Below are positions 24,001 to 36,000 of a stretch of 64,000 nt of DNA, piece by piece (positions within the stretch are counted from its first letter, which is position 1; every line of letters starts with the position of its first letter). The position numbers were made by a program, and so were the translations under genes. The stretch is from Chiridota heheva. Taxonomy: Eukaryota; Echinodermata; Holothuroidea; Apodida; Chiridotidae. The notes below the pieces were generated by a model that did not search any database, was not told where the DNA came from, and saw nothing but the letters and a program-made list of their open reading frames with translations. Location of the stretch: assembly GCA_020152595.1 (NCBI GenBank), contig JAIGNY010000745.1, forward strand, positions 617,501 to 681,500, given 5' to 3'.

Positions 24001-27000
24001 ATGGGGTGGAATGCCATGTGGGACATGGGGTGGGATGCCATGTGGGACATGGGGTGGGATGCCATGTGGGAGAAATGGTGGAATGCCATGTGGGACATGG
24101 GGTGGGATGCCATGTGGGAGATATAGTGGAATGCCATGTGGGACATTGGATGGGATGTCATGTGGGACATGGGGTAGGATGCCATGTGGGACATGGGATG
24201 CCATGTGGGTCATAGGATGGGATGCCCTGTGAGACATGATGGAATGCCATGTGGGACATGGGTCATGGGGTGGGATGCCATGTGGGAGATATGGTGGAAT
24301 GCCATGTGGGACATAGGGTGGGATGCCATGTGGGACATGGGGTGGGATGCCATGTGGGACATGGGTTGGGATGCCATGTGGGACATAGGGTGGGATGCCA
24401 TGTGGGACATAGGGTGGGATGCCATGTGGCTCATGGGTTGGGATGCCATGTGGGACATAGGGTGGGATGCCATGTGGGGCATAGGATGCCATGTGGGACA
24501 TAGGATGCCATGTGGGACTTAAGTGTGAGATGCCATTTTTATAATTGGCTGGATCATATAATATGGGTGTCAATTTGCATGGGCATACAAACCATGACGG
24601 TATTTACCGTTCTGATGAAAGACTGTCTGGATGACATACTGTATATAACTAAGGCTGTCTATTAAAGACTGTCTGGGTGACATATACTGTATATATCTCA
24701 GGCTGTCTGTGTGATACGAGGAGGAGCCATTAATTTTAATTTTATAGAAGTATCAGATTTTTGGTTCGCATGCGTAGCATTATGCGAACCTATGTGATGG
24801 CGATTACGTCCAGCCGTCCACAGATTTGTCCTGAGATTTCCTCAGAAATGTTAAAGTTTTTTGAGAATTCCTCAAAAAATCTTAAAGTTTCTTCAGATAT
24901 CCTTACGGAAGATTAGAATTTCCTTATAAAATGTTAAAGTTTTTTAGAGATACTTACGATAGGATTAAAGACTAGTTTCCTTAAAAAGTCTACAATACAT
25001 TTGATAATTTCTTAGAAGATAACTGTAAAATGATATAATTTTTCCAATATTCTTCAGAGATCTTCAAGTCTCTCTTGTAGTACTTGAGATTTAAAATCCT
25101 TGAAATTCTTCAAATATTTGGGCACCTACAGTTGTATCATGCACGATTTTTTAAACTCCACCTTTGTTATTGTGCTCATTTGCATAAAGTTGCTACAGTA
25201 TTATGACCTGACCAGACTTGTTTATTTAATATGCTTAGTCAGGAGTGTGACAGGATGTGATTGCATATAAACATAGGGAGGGATGCCATGTGGGACATGG
25301 ATGGGGACCATGAGGGACATATGATTTAATATTTACCATGTTGTATACACTAAGGGCTATATCAGGCATAATTATTTGACTCCACCTTTTTTTCTTATTC
25401 AACAACTCATTTGCATATAAGTTATTATATGAACTGACACTTTAATACATAGTATGCTCAATCAGGGACTGTGATAGCTAGGATGAGACTTCTTATGGAG
25501 CTTATGGGATGTCATGTGAGACATAGGGTGGGATGCCATGTGGGACATGGGGTGGGATGCCATGTGGGACATGAAGTGGGATGCCATGTGGAACAGGGTG
25601 GAATGCCACGTAGGATACGTGGTGGAATGCCATGCAGGACATCAGGTGGAATGCCATGCAGGACATAGGGTGGATTGCCATGGGATGGAATGTCATGTGG
25701 GACATGGGATGATATAGGATGTCATGTGGGACATGGCGTCGCACCCCATTTCAACAAGTTATTTGCGTATAAGTTATTATATGAGCTGACACTTTCATAC
25801 ATACATGTAGTATGCTCAATTAGGGACTGTGATAGCTAGGATGAAACTTCTTATGGAGCCTATGGGATGTCATGTGGGACATGGGGTGGGATGCCATGTG
25901 GGACCTGGAATGGGATGCCATGTGGGACATGGGTAGGGATGCCATGTGGAACAGGGTAGAATGCCATGTGGGACATGGTGGGATGCCACGAGTAACACAG
26001 AGTATGACATAGGTTGGAATGACATGTGTGACATAAGGTAGGATGTCATGTGTGACATAAAGTAGGATGCCAAATGTGACATAGGGTAGGAGGCTATGTG
26101 GGACATAAGGTAGGAGGCCATGGGAACATGGGATGTGGGACATGAGATGTGATGCCATGTGGGACATAAAGTAGGATGTCATTGGGACATTAGGAGGGAT
26201 ACCATGTGGAACATATGGTGGGATGCTATGTGGAACATCAGGTGGGAAGCCACTGATGTGGGACACAGGGAGGGATGCCATGTGGGACATTGGGAGGGAT
26301 GTCATGTGGTACATGTGGTTGGATTAATGTGGGACATACATGTAGGATGGGATCCATGTGAGTCATAGCGTGAGATGCCATGTGGGACATATGGTGGAAT
26401 GCCATGTGAGATATGGTGGAATGCCATGTGAGACACTGTATGGTGGTTTGCCATGTGGGAGATATGGTGGAATGCCATGTGGGACAAGGCATGGGATGTC
26501 ATATGGGACATGAGGTGGGGTGTCATTTGGGACATGGGATGTGAGACATAGAGTGGAATGCCATGTGGGTCATAGGATGGGATGCCCTGTGGGACATATG
26601 ATGGAATGCCACGTGGGACATGGGATGTCATGTGGGACATGAGGTGGGATGCCATGTGGAAGATATGGTGGAATGCCATGTGGGACATGGGATGCCATGT
26701 GGGACATAGGGTGAAATGCCATGTGGTACATAAGGTGTGAAATGCCATTTTTATAATTGGCCGGGTCATTATGATATGGGTGTCAATTTGCATGGGCATG
26801 GGAACCATGACGGTATTTACCGTTCTAGTTTATATTTATAACAAATAATATTAAAAAAACTTACAGTAATACACACTTAATGTGGAGTCTTTTTGCTAGC
26901 TGTTTATATTTATATTGTGTATTGATACACTTACATAAGCACACCCTTTATTCAGGTTAAGTTTATAAAGATGTATTTTTATTGGTTCTTATTTTGTTGC

Positions 27001-30000
27001 ATTTGAAGATAACAAGAGTTATTATTATTTAATCTGTCTCCATTGTGTCTTATTTATTGCTTTTCCTAAATTAAAGTATTCCAAAGGTGAATGTAAGGAT
27101 AGTCAATGGAGGTCATTATATCATTGAAAGTATTGGTTTGCTAATTTTACTTCAGTATTGTTTAAACCAATTTCCAGTGCACCCATTGTGGTTAACCTCA
27201 TCCTGAAGTCACCTTTAAAGTAATTTGAGTTTTTTCTGTAGCTGTTTTAGCATTGTGTTGGCAACCTTGTTTAAGCTATAAAATGACTAAAAAGAAAAAA
27301 AAGATGATACTTTTGGAACTAATTAAACTGATTTAAAACTTCTTTTTAAAAGTTTCCATCCTCATTAATTTTACAGATGGTTATTTAGCCCAAAGATTCA
27401 GGGTCAATCCTGAACCAAGTCATACCACAGACTGTAGAAAATGGTACCTGTTGCTTCATTGTCTTGTGGTGGGCATCCCAAGGAGAGTGTGGGTCTATAT
27501 GCAAAGGTTTATGGGGAGAATGTATTTGTTCTATGTGAAGTACTGCCAAGTAATATTTCTCCTCCTTTGTTTCGCCTATTTCCCACCATTGCAACAAGTA
27601 TCTTCCCTCTCGACCTCTCAAAAAGGACTGGGAATGGGTGAAACGCCCACCTTTTTCCTTCATCTTATTTCTGGACCTTGACATTTCAGTTCGACCCTTC
27701 TCACAATTGTACCCCCTCACCTTGTCCCCATCACCCCTTCCCCCTCCCCCATCACCGTCACACTCATTTTTTTAAGGCTGGCTGTGTCATTTGCTCCTGA
27801 TGTTATCCATTCGTTACTATTTTGTAAGAGGAAAAGATGATGTATCCCGCGACAACACCATTTCAGAATAGATTACTTTGACGTTACATTTTGTGTTTTA
27901 TGAACAAATGCCGAACACAGTGGAGGAATTGAATGGGAGATGAGAAGCAATATCTACTCCCTGCCTCAATTAGACCTAATTCCCACACCCACTTTTGATC
28001 TAACAATTCTTGCTAAACAGCCAAAATGCATTTGTGTACCATATATGGGGGTCGAATCCAGGCGCGGACTAACACATAAAAATATACCGGTCCAGGTAAA
28101 ATGACCAGCGCCTTCGACTGACCTTACAACGCAAAAAATGATAAGTGTCATAATGTTTATTCGTTCATTCACATGAAGCATTCAAATATTTTTGTTTTAT
28201 TTCTTGAAAAAAATTATATTAGCTAGTCCAGTGTGCCAGTGGCCAAACTCAAGATATAGGGAAAAAGTTGATCAGCGCGTTGGGACTGGCGCCTCGGACC
28301 CACTGGTCCAGGGTCAGTGGACCAATCTGCCCCTGGTCGAATCCATAACTTCATAATTATTGCAAGCCCAGTTGCAAATAACACATTAGGGGCAAACTAT
28401 GAACATTGTCCTTCTCGTCATGTTGTTAAACCCAGTCTTGTCTTTTTTATTTAATGTCTCATCCAATTTTTCTTAACCCCACAAACTGAACCCCCATATA
28501 ACCTCCAACCCAAATTTACCCAACCTTATTATGTCTTTTTTTTAATTTAAAAGCCCAGCTTATTTGTAAAGTGTTCACCATACTTCTGAAATGTACCAGG
28601 AAAGTGTCATTTGAGATATACTGTTTTTATCCGAACTTAATTTGCCCTTATCAATCGTTTTCAATTAAGTGAATCTCCCAAATTAAGTGTTGGAACCAGG
28701 CTGCTCCCGCAACTGCACTGATAGAACCAGTGTACTCCCGCAACTGCACTGATAGAACCAGTGTAATGATGATTATTATTCAAATACACTGGTCATATAT
28801 GTTGAATATTCAGTGTTCAAAATGGTGACCATCACATGCGTGTTCAAAGTTCGAAATTGGCATGCAAACATTTTGTGAACTACCGTTCACAGCGTAAATG
28901 TCTAGTGTTGATTGGTTTTTTGTGTCAAGGAGTAAATTTCCTACAATTTTAGCTATGAAATTCTTTTGGTGATTTTGAAAAAGTCAATTTTGACCTAATT
29001 TTCGAGCATCAACCGATACGTTCGATCGGACTAGTGGTAGGTCTTGACCTTATTTTTTCCAGTTGTATATCGCATACATAAGGATTAGGCTGTTCTGTGT
29101 TTGCTTTGATGATATTTCTCCATAAAGTTTCAATCATTTTTGTTAATTTGACTTTTAAAGGGTGAAATTTTGCTCGATGTTGCGCCATACATTGCATTTG
29201 AATTTCGAGCCAAATTCAAAATGCAAAACGTCATCAATGTTTAAATTTTTTAGGTCAAACGAGGTCAGATTTCCGACTGTTGCTCCCCACTCCTTAACCT
29301 AAAAAATTAAATCAATAAATAAATTAAAATTTGCATAATGTATCATAATGAAGCCTTAAAATTTAAAATGCTGTAGAATTGTAAATTTTTCACTGACTTT
29401 GATTGTATCCAATTAAACTTGTTGTTTCTACCTATTCCTGCATGTAGATCTTTAGAAATTGTTCAATGTGCTATAGCTGTTACTCAAATACTTCAAGTAA
29501 ATTGTTTTTTATCATTCCTCACAGTCAAAGCACAGGATTGGAGTTGCTATTGGTGACCAGATCTTAGACCTCTCTGCTATTAAGGAGTGTTTTAAGGGAC
29601 CCATCTTGTCTGAGTGCCAAGATGTGTTTTCAGAGGTAGGTGTCTATTAGAGAGTTGTTTCCACCTCAAAGTATGTGCTCATGAATTCAAAACTGCCTCC
29701 AAGAATTAGAAAAAGTAATATCTCATAATCTCAGTACAACCAGTGATTTCCAAATAATACATTTCACTGGTACAACCATTAATTCTTAATTTTCAAACTC
29801 TTGAAAATTTGTCATGCCAATTGTCAAAATTGTATTGTCCATCTTTTGCTGTGGACAAAATTAAATTTATCTTATCTTATTAAATTGAATATAGAAACAC
29901 ATTGTCGTTGTAATTGCTGGGATCACTGGCAACTTTGGAAATGAACTCAAAAGTTGCTGTCAGTTTGGTGAATATATAGTGATTTAATTTAATGGGATCT

Positions 30001-33000
30001 TTTGCCATGCTTTTATTCCTGATATATTTCTTCCTGATATTAAGGGTACTTCCAGATTTTCCTGACATCTTTAAAAGACAAAACATTTGACTAGCATGAT
30101 TTGTGAAGAAACCAGGTGGAAAAAGTGCATAATACTGTATGTGAATCACCCAAATTTGAGACTTTGCAAATAATCAATAAACATCTGTGTTGCTTTAATG
30201 ATCTATGGATATTTAGTTTAATGTATTTAATTACCTTAAAGAACATTTTATTCTGAGTAAGCAGCATTTGAATTTGGATTAAAACATCTATAATTTTGAA
30301 GTTATTGTTGAGCAAAGTGTTAGTATTTTTTAACTCAAATTATGTATGAATGGGAAGAAAGCTGAAAATCTTTATGTAATTATTTAATTTCTATCTTAAA
30401 TTTTGGTTACTGAAAAGTGAATAATCAAAACATCCTTTGTAGCTAGAAATCATAATCAGCTACTGTACTTCCACAGAGTGTAGCAGAGGATTAAAAACAA
30501 GGCTGGTCTCATGTTCCAACTTCATATGTTTCCATATTTATACCCAAAAATTGAAAACTCTTATCCACTATTAATGGAATTTCTCACTTTTGATATGGTG
30601 TTTAATACATGCAAGCTGCTGTTGTTTCTATATGTCCATATTTCTTTGATAGTGCAGTAGATGTAGCATAGTATTACACTTATATTGTAAGAACCATTAA
30701 ATTCATTAAAGAAATTCTCACTTCTGACCATCTCTTTATGGTGGCGTTAAACACCTGAACATTTTTTATATATTTGTCTTTCTATCCAGGAAACTCTCAA
30801 TTCATTTATGGCTCTTGGAAGACCAGCCTGGACTGAAACTCGTGATGCACTTCAGAAACTGTTATCAGCTGATGAGCCAACCCTACGAGACAATGCTGAC
30901 TTAAGGAACAAGTTAGTAATCCAGCACTCATTTTTAATTTTCATGAAGTTATTGTAATTGTTTAAGAAAGTAGTTCTAAATACCTCTTAAAATTAAAACT
31001 TTACAACCTACATGCCTTTTCTCATTTGCAGCATTATGTTATATTGTTTTTGTTCTTTACCTTAAACACTTAATAGTAATATTTGTTCCAGAAAGATGTG
31101 CTGATTGCAATTTTCCTCCATTACATTTTTCTTCCATTGAACTTTTCTTATGTTTGAATTAGCTCTATGAGTAAAAAAATTAGTTTTCAACAACAGTAAT
31201 AAACGGAGCACAAGATAAGACTTCTGTTTCATAAAAAAAAAAGATATTGCCCCTACTTTACTACATGTACACCTTGCTGACAATTTACAGTTCGTGAAAA
31301 GCAAGCAATAACTATGTGCTGCACAAAATCATCATCATCCTTCGGCTGCAGAGCAAGCGACAACAAGATTTCTCCACGCACAGCGATTGTTCTCAAGTGT
31401 GGCTATCTGTTCTGCTTAGATGTCATCATCATACCCTAATATACGTTAAGAGGTGCGTGGATGACCGGGTCTTCTTTTGCCATGAATTGGCATGTAGAGA
31501 GCATATCTTCTAGTGGGCTCTTCCGCTGGGAGACGAAGGATGTGTACCAAGAATGTCAGTTGGAAATTCCTCACACAGTGGATAAGAAGCTCAGCGTTGG
31601 TCATGCCATATTTACTGGTATTTGAGACACAATCGCTGTGTTTGATATTTAGCATAATCCTGCAGGAGATAGCAAAAGTGTTGAGTTTGCACTCCCATGT
31701 CCTAGGGTAACAGCCAGAATTCACAACCAAAGAGGAGGATAGTCACACAGGTAGTGTAGAATAAATTTACTTTTGCAGAAATTGATAGTTGGGACTTCTC
31801 CACAGATCTTCCAGTTTCCAGAAAGTGCACCATGCTAATGCCTTTTGTCTGTTTAGATCGCTTGCAGCAGATGCCATTTTGGAACCAATATATTTGAAAT
31901 CTGAAACATGGTTGATGGGTTCACCGTATACTTAAAGTATTGGATAGGGATGGCACTTAACAGTCATATACTCAATTTGGGATACACTTTAATATTATGA
32001 GGCCAAAATTTTCTGCTGCGACTAAAGTTCTTGTCAGTTGGGTCTGTGCCCAGGGAATTGTGGATTCCAACAGAGCAATGTCATCAGCAAAATACAAGTC
32101 GTTTAACATTTTAACTGGATAACGAGTGGAGTGGCGAGGATGTGTTACATCTCCCGACCAAGATCAGAGGTGGTCTTCTTCAGTAGAAAGTCTACTAACA
32201 CTATAAATAGGAATGGAGCCACAACATGTTGCCATTTACCATTACTGCACTTTTGAGTTGTTGTAGAGTGCATTTATGGCATTGACCACAACTTGTGGTA
32301 TTCCATAATTTCGTAGCACATGGAACATAACCAGTCTGTCGATGGAATCAAAGGACTTTTTGAAGTCTATGAATGTGACTGTAAGAGGAAGCTGGTAATC
32401 TTGCAATACATTGATGATCCTTCTAAGAATGTGGATCTGTTCTCCCTTGACGATATCCAGCCTGCTTGCTCCTTAAGATTGGGTTTACATGATCTCGGAT
32501 TCTATTAAGCAGGATATTGTTGTAAACTTTGGCTGTAATTAACAGAAGAGATATTCCCGGTAGTCAGAGATCGCGTTAACGACAAATATGTCGTATATTA
32601 CGCCATGGCTGAAATTTCTTACTACACAGATTGTACCTGCGTCATAAGATTTAGATATAGCATGTGAAATTTTACGACAAAGTTAATGGCGATTCAAAGT
32701 TTTATTTCACACAAAAATGATTTTGAATTACTCCTAAATAAAAGAAAATGACACAACTACGAGACTAACAACCGAATGATTTAACATGCCCATAGTACTG
32801 TACCTAAACACATATAGGCTAGTACATAGGCCCTATGCATGGTTTACGTACACTACTGTGTACGTAAAAGTCAATTGTCAACAATATTATTAGCTGGAAT
32901 TCTACTTTCCTCCTGTATTGTGTTGGTCGTGTATCTGTGAAGTGATCACAATCTGCAAGTCAAGTTACTATGCTGTAAAGAAGTAGGCATGTTCGAGATG

Positions 33001-36000
33001 TGAATAGTATATTATCGTTGACAATAGGTCAAAGTTTACTAAAACCTGATGAAAGTTTGGATACGATAAACAAAAGTATTTTCTAGTTTATTTTGGGATT
33101 GTTAACCCAAATTTCATGATTCAACAATCAACATACAAGGATTGGGTGTGAACTTTTTCCTATTATTTTTTATGATAGTAATAGTCCGATTTTTTAATGT
33201 TTTTGGTATTTTAAGCGCAATTTTCATTCACTTAAGTGAGACAGGCCTACACAAGTGTGTGTGTGTTAACAATACTTGCAAGCTTTGCTAGCATGCAGTA
33301 CATTACGCAGTGCCCTGTGCATTACGCAGTGCCCTGTGCATTACGCAGTGCCCTGTGCATTACGCAGTGCCCTGTGCATTACGCAGTGCCCTGTGCATTG
33401 CGCTGTGCATTAGGCAGTGCCCTGTGCATTAGGCAGTGCCCTGTGCATACGCAGTGCCCTGTGCATTACGCGGTGCCCTGTGCATTACGCGGTGCCCTGT
33501 GCATTACGCGGTGCCCTGTGCATTACGCGGTGCCCTGTGCATTACGCGGTGCCCTGTGCATTCGCGCGTGCCCTGTGCATTACGCGGTGCCCTGTGCATT
33601 ACGCGGTGCCCTGTGCATTACGCGATTGCCCTGTGCATTACGCGGTGCCCTGTGCATTACGCGGTGCCCTGTGCATTACGCGTGCCCTGTGCATTACGCG
33701 GTGCCCTGTGCATACGCGGTGCCCTGTGCATTACGCGGTGCCCTGTGCATTACGCGGTGCCCTGTGCATTACGCGGTGCCCTGTACATTACGCGGTGCCC
33801 TGTGCATTTAAAGTGCCCTGTGCATTACGCAGTGCCCTGTGCATTACGCAGTGCCCTGTACATTACGCAGTGCCCTGTACATTACGCAGTGCCCTGTACA
33901 TTACACAGTGCCCTGTACATTACACAGTGCCCTGTACATTACACAGTGCCCTGTACATTACACAGTGCCCTGTACATTACACAGTGCCCTGTACATTACA
34001 CAGTGCTTTGTACATACAACGGCAAATTTACAAAATGCGCCAAAATTCAAAGGCTTGTCGGAAGAAAATACACCAGACAAAAAATTATAACGCAACCTCT
34101 GCTGGTAGTTGGTCATTAGACTATGGTTGGTAATCTCGATTGGTAAATCCTGGGCAGCAGGTGCAGACAGTTCAGAAGGTAGATGTCCCATGTTGGTGTT
34201 AAGCAGAGAGTTGAAGTATTCCATTAATTCTGCAAGGAGGTCTTTGTCACTTGTTAATGGAGTACCATCTCTTATCTTCACCATAACACTGGGTTGTCTT
34301 TGGATGATTTTCCATGTTGTGGTGTAAGTCTCCGGTCAAGTCAGCCAGTCTGAGATCTTCCATCTGCTTGTTTAGCATATTCATCTGTTTTGTATGACTC
34401 ATTTAAGTTGCTGTTGAACCTCTTCCATCTTTCTCTTGACTGTTTTGACTTGGAGATCAGATATCTTCTTTTGGCCTTGTCTCTCTCTGTCTGAAACAAA
34501 TAAACTACTTTTAGCACCACAACATTTGCATAGTATATATGATGAACTTGTGTGTTGCTCAATGTTTTTACAAAGATACCTATTGTAAGAAGTTGTTGAT
34601 TGGTTTGAACAAAAATAACTTTTCTGTTGTTTAGAGCATTGGTAGCCCAGAGTGAAGCAACAATGCACCTTCCTGCTCACGTGGGAGACTACACTGATTT
34701 CTACTCATCCATCTTCCATGCAACCAATGTGGGTACCATGTTCAGGGGTAAGGACAATGCCTTGCAACCAAACTGGTAAGTTGTTACTGGATACTCAAGC
34801 AAGAAATTTAGAGGGAATGACAAAAAGTATATTTTTGTTTTGTGTTATATAATATTAATTATATATAAAGAGCATTTACACCTTCTGACTCATACCCTTA
34901 ATTCAGTGGTATTTTCTGAGGTTTGTTCCAGTATGCCATATTTTTTCTCCACCCTACTTCTCAGTATCAACATGCTGCCATTTTTCACAAAACTGTATTT
35001 TGTTCACAAAAACATGATTTTGAGAATTGCTTTCCTTACCTTTTGTTTAACTGTATACAGACAGTTCCCCAATACAGAAATATACAGATACACTTGTTTA
35101 ATGATTTATATTTACTTGACATTTATTCCTTGTGCTGCTTGGTCCTGGTGACCATTAAAGTACCCTATTTGGTCAGTGATGCCTTGTCCCTTATGAATCA
35201 AATTAGGGATTGTGATTCTGCAATCTGTGGCAATCCGACTTTCCCGTTACTAAATTTATTCCTCTTGTTAAAAGTTTATTCATCACTTTTTTTTTTTTTA
35301 TTATCTAAAAGAGGAAGATGTGAAACAGATGGAATGATGCATGTCAGATAAATGTCAAACATATCAGAAACAATAGACTTCAATATTATTATGTATTGAA
35401 ACCAATATTGAAGAGGAAATTTGTGTACATTTGCCAGGGATTTGTAATAACAATATATAACAAAGTATCTGCCAGTAATGGAAAATCATTGTTTAAGAAA
35501 TATAGAGCATCTGTGGGATAAATGTGTTGTATTTTATGTGATCCAAAAAATCATTTAGTGTAATAATTAAGTATTCCAATATTTAACCAAAAAGACTGAA
35601 AAGTTGCTCAACATTTTTGTGAGTGAAGTGATTAGTTTTTATTCAATAGAAATATCATCAATACCAGCATGTTGCTGTGTCACTTTATCTGTGCAGCTCA
35701 TGATATCTTTAGTTGATATTATAGATATCAAGTTTTTATTAATGAATGCTTATCATCTACATCTTGTCAGGAAGCATCTGCCTGTTGCATACCATGGTAG
35801 AGCATCATCCGTTGTGGTATCTGGGACACCAGTTAGAAGACCAATTGGGCAGATGAAACCTGGTGGTAAGAGGCAATAGTCATGACTTTATGAACAAGTG
35901 CAGCCCAGTGTGTTTGCTCAAGATGAAGGTACCCTTATATTTGATTCATTTCACCCACTCCTTTGCTGGCTCTGTAATTCATACATGGAAATTGTATATT

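Larger units (their letters stand above)
22319..24610 (+). mobile_element. Modular minisatellite-bearing element, copy 1
   Basis: The left end is a hairpin (arms GGTTTGCAT / ATGCGAACC, 22319-22347). A unique region of about 500 bp follows, then a short minisatellite (about 22870-22910), then two rounds of a 120-bp spacer (22976-23098, 23266-23393; landmark CATTTGCATATAAGTTATTATATGA) each followed by a GGGACATGG-type array. The right end is TATGGGTGTCAATTTGCATG plus the palindrome ACGGTATTTACCGT (24597-24610). No enzyme is encoded. The hairpin ends and internal tandem arrays recall non-autonomous Helitron-like elements, but that class is inference. Confidence 0.6.
24763..26823 (+). mobile_element. 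Modular minisatellite-bearing element, copy 2
   Basis: It has the same order as copy 1: left hairpin GGTTCGCAT / ATGCGAACC (24763-24790), unique region, short array (about 25270-25320), spacers (25388-25505, 25745-25865), arrays, and right palindrome ACGGTATTTACCGT (26810-26823). The two copies lie head to tail and differ by scattered substitutions and array lengths, so this is a tandem duplication of about 2.3 kb. Confidence 0.65.

Noticed and set aside
23692..24573. Minus-strand ORF of 293 codons with [12 protein letters not shown] repeats, and similar ORFs to 26.8 kb
   Set aside because: A product of the 24-bp minisatellite. The frame changes with unit-length errors and the array is non-coding elsewhere.
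27385..27720. Overlapping ORFs on both strands
   Set aside because: No motif on either strand. Openness probably reflects local base composition.
33296..34014. CRISPR-like array
   Set aside because: Units are contiguous with no unique spacers, and the DNA is animal nuclear.
33236..34133. Cys/Pro/Val-rich ORFs ([16 protein letters not shown] repeats) over the 33.3-kb array
   Set aside because: Same 19-bp period artefact. The three frames encode the same repeat shifted, and the array lies inside an FAH intron.
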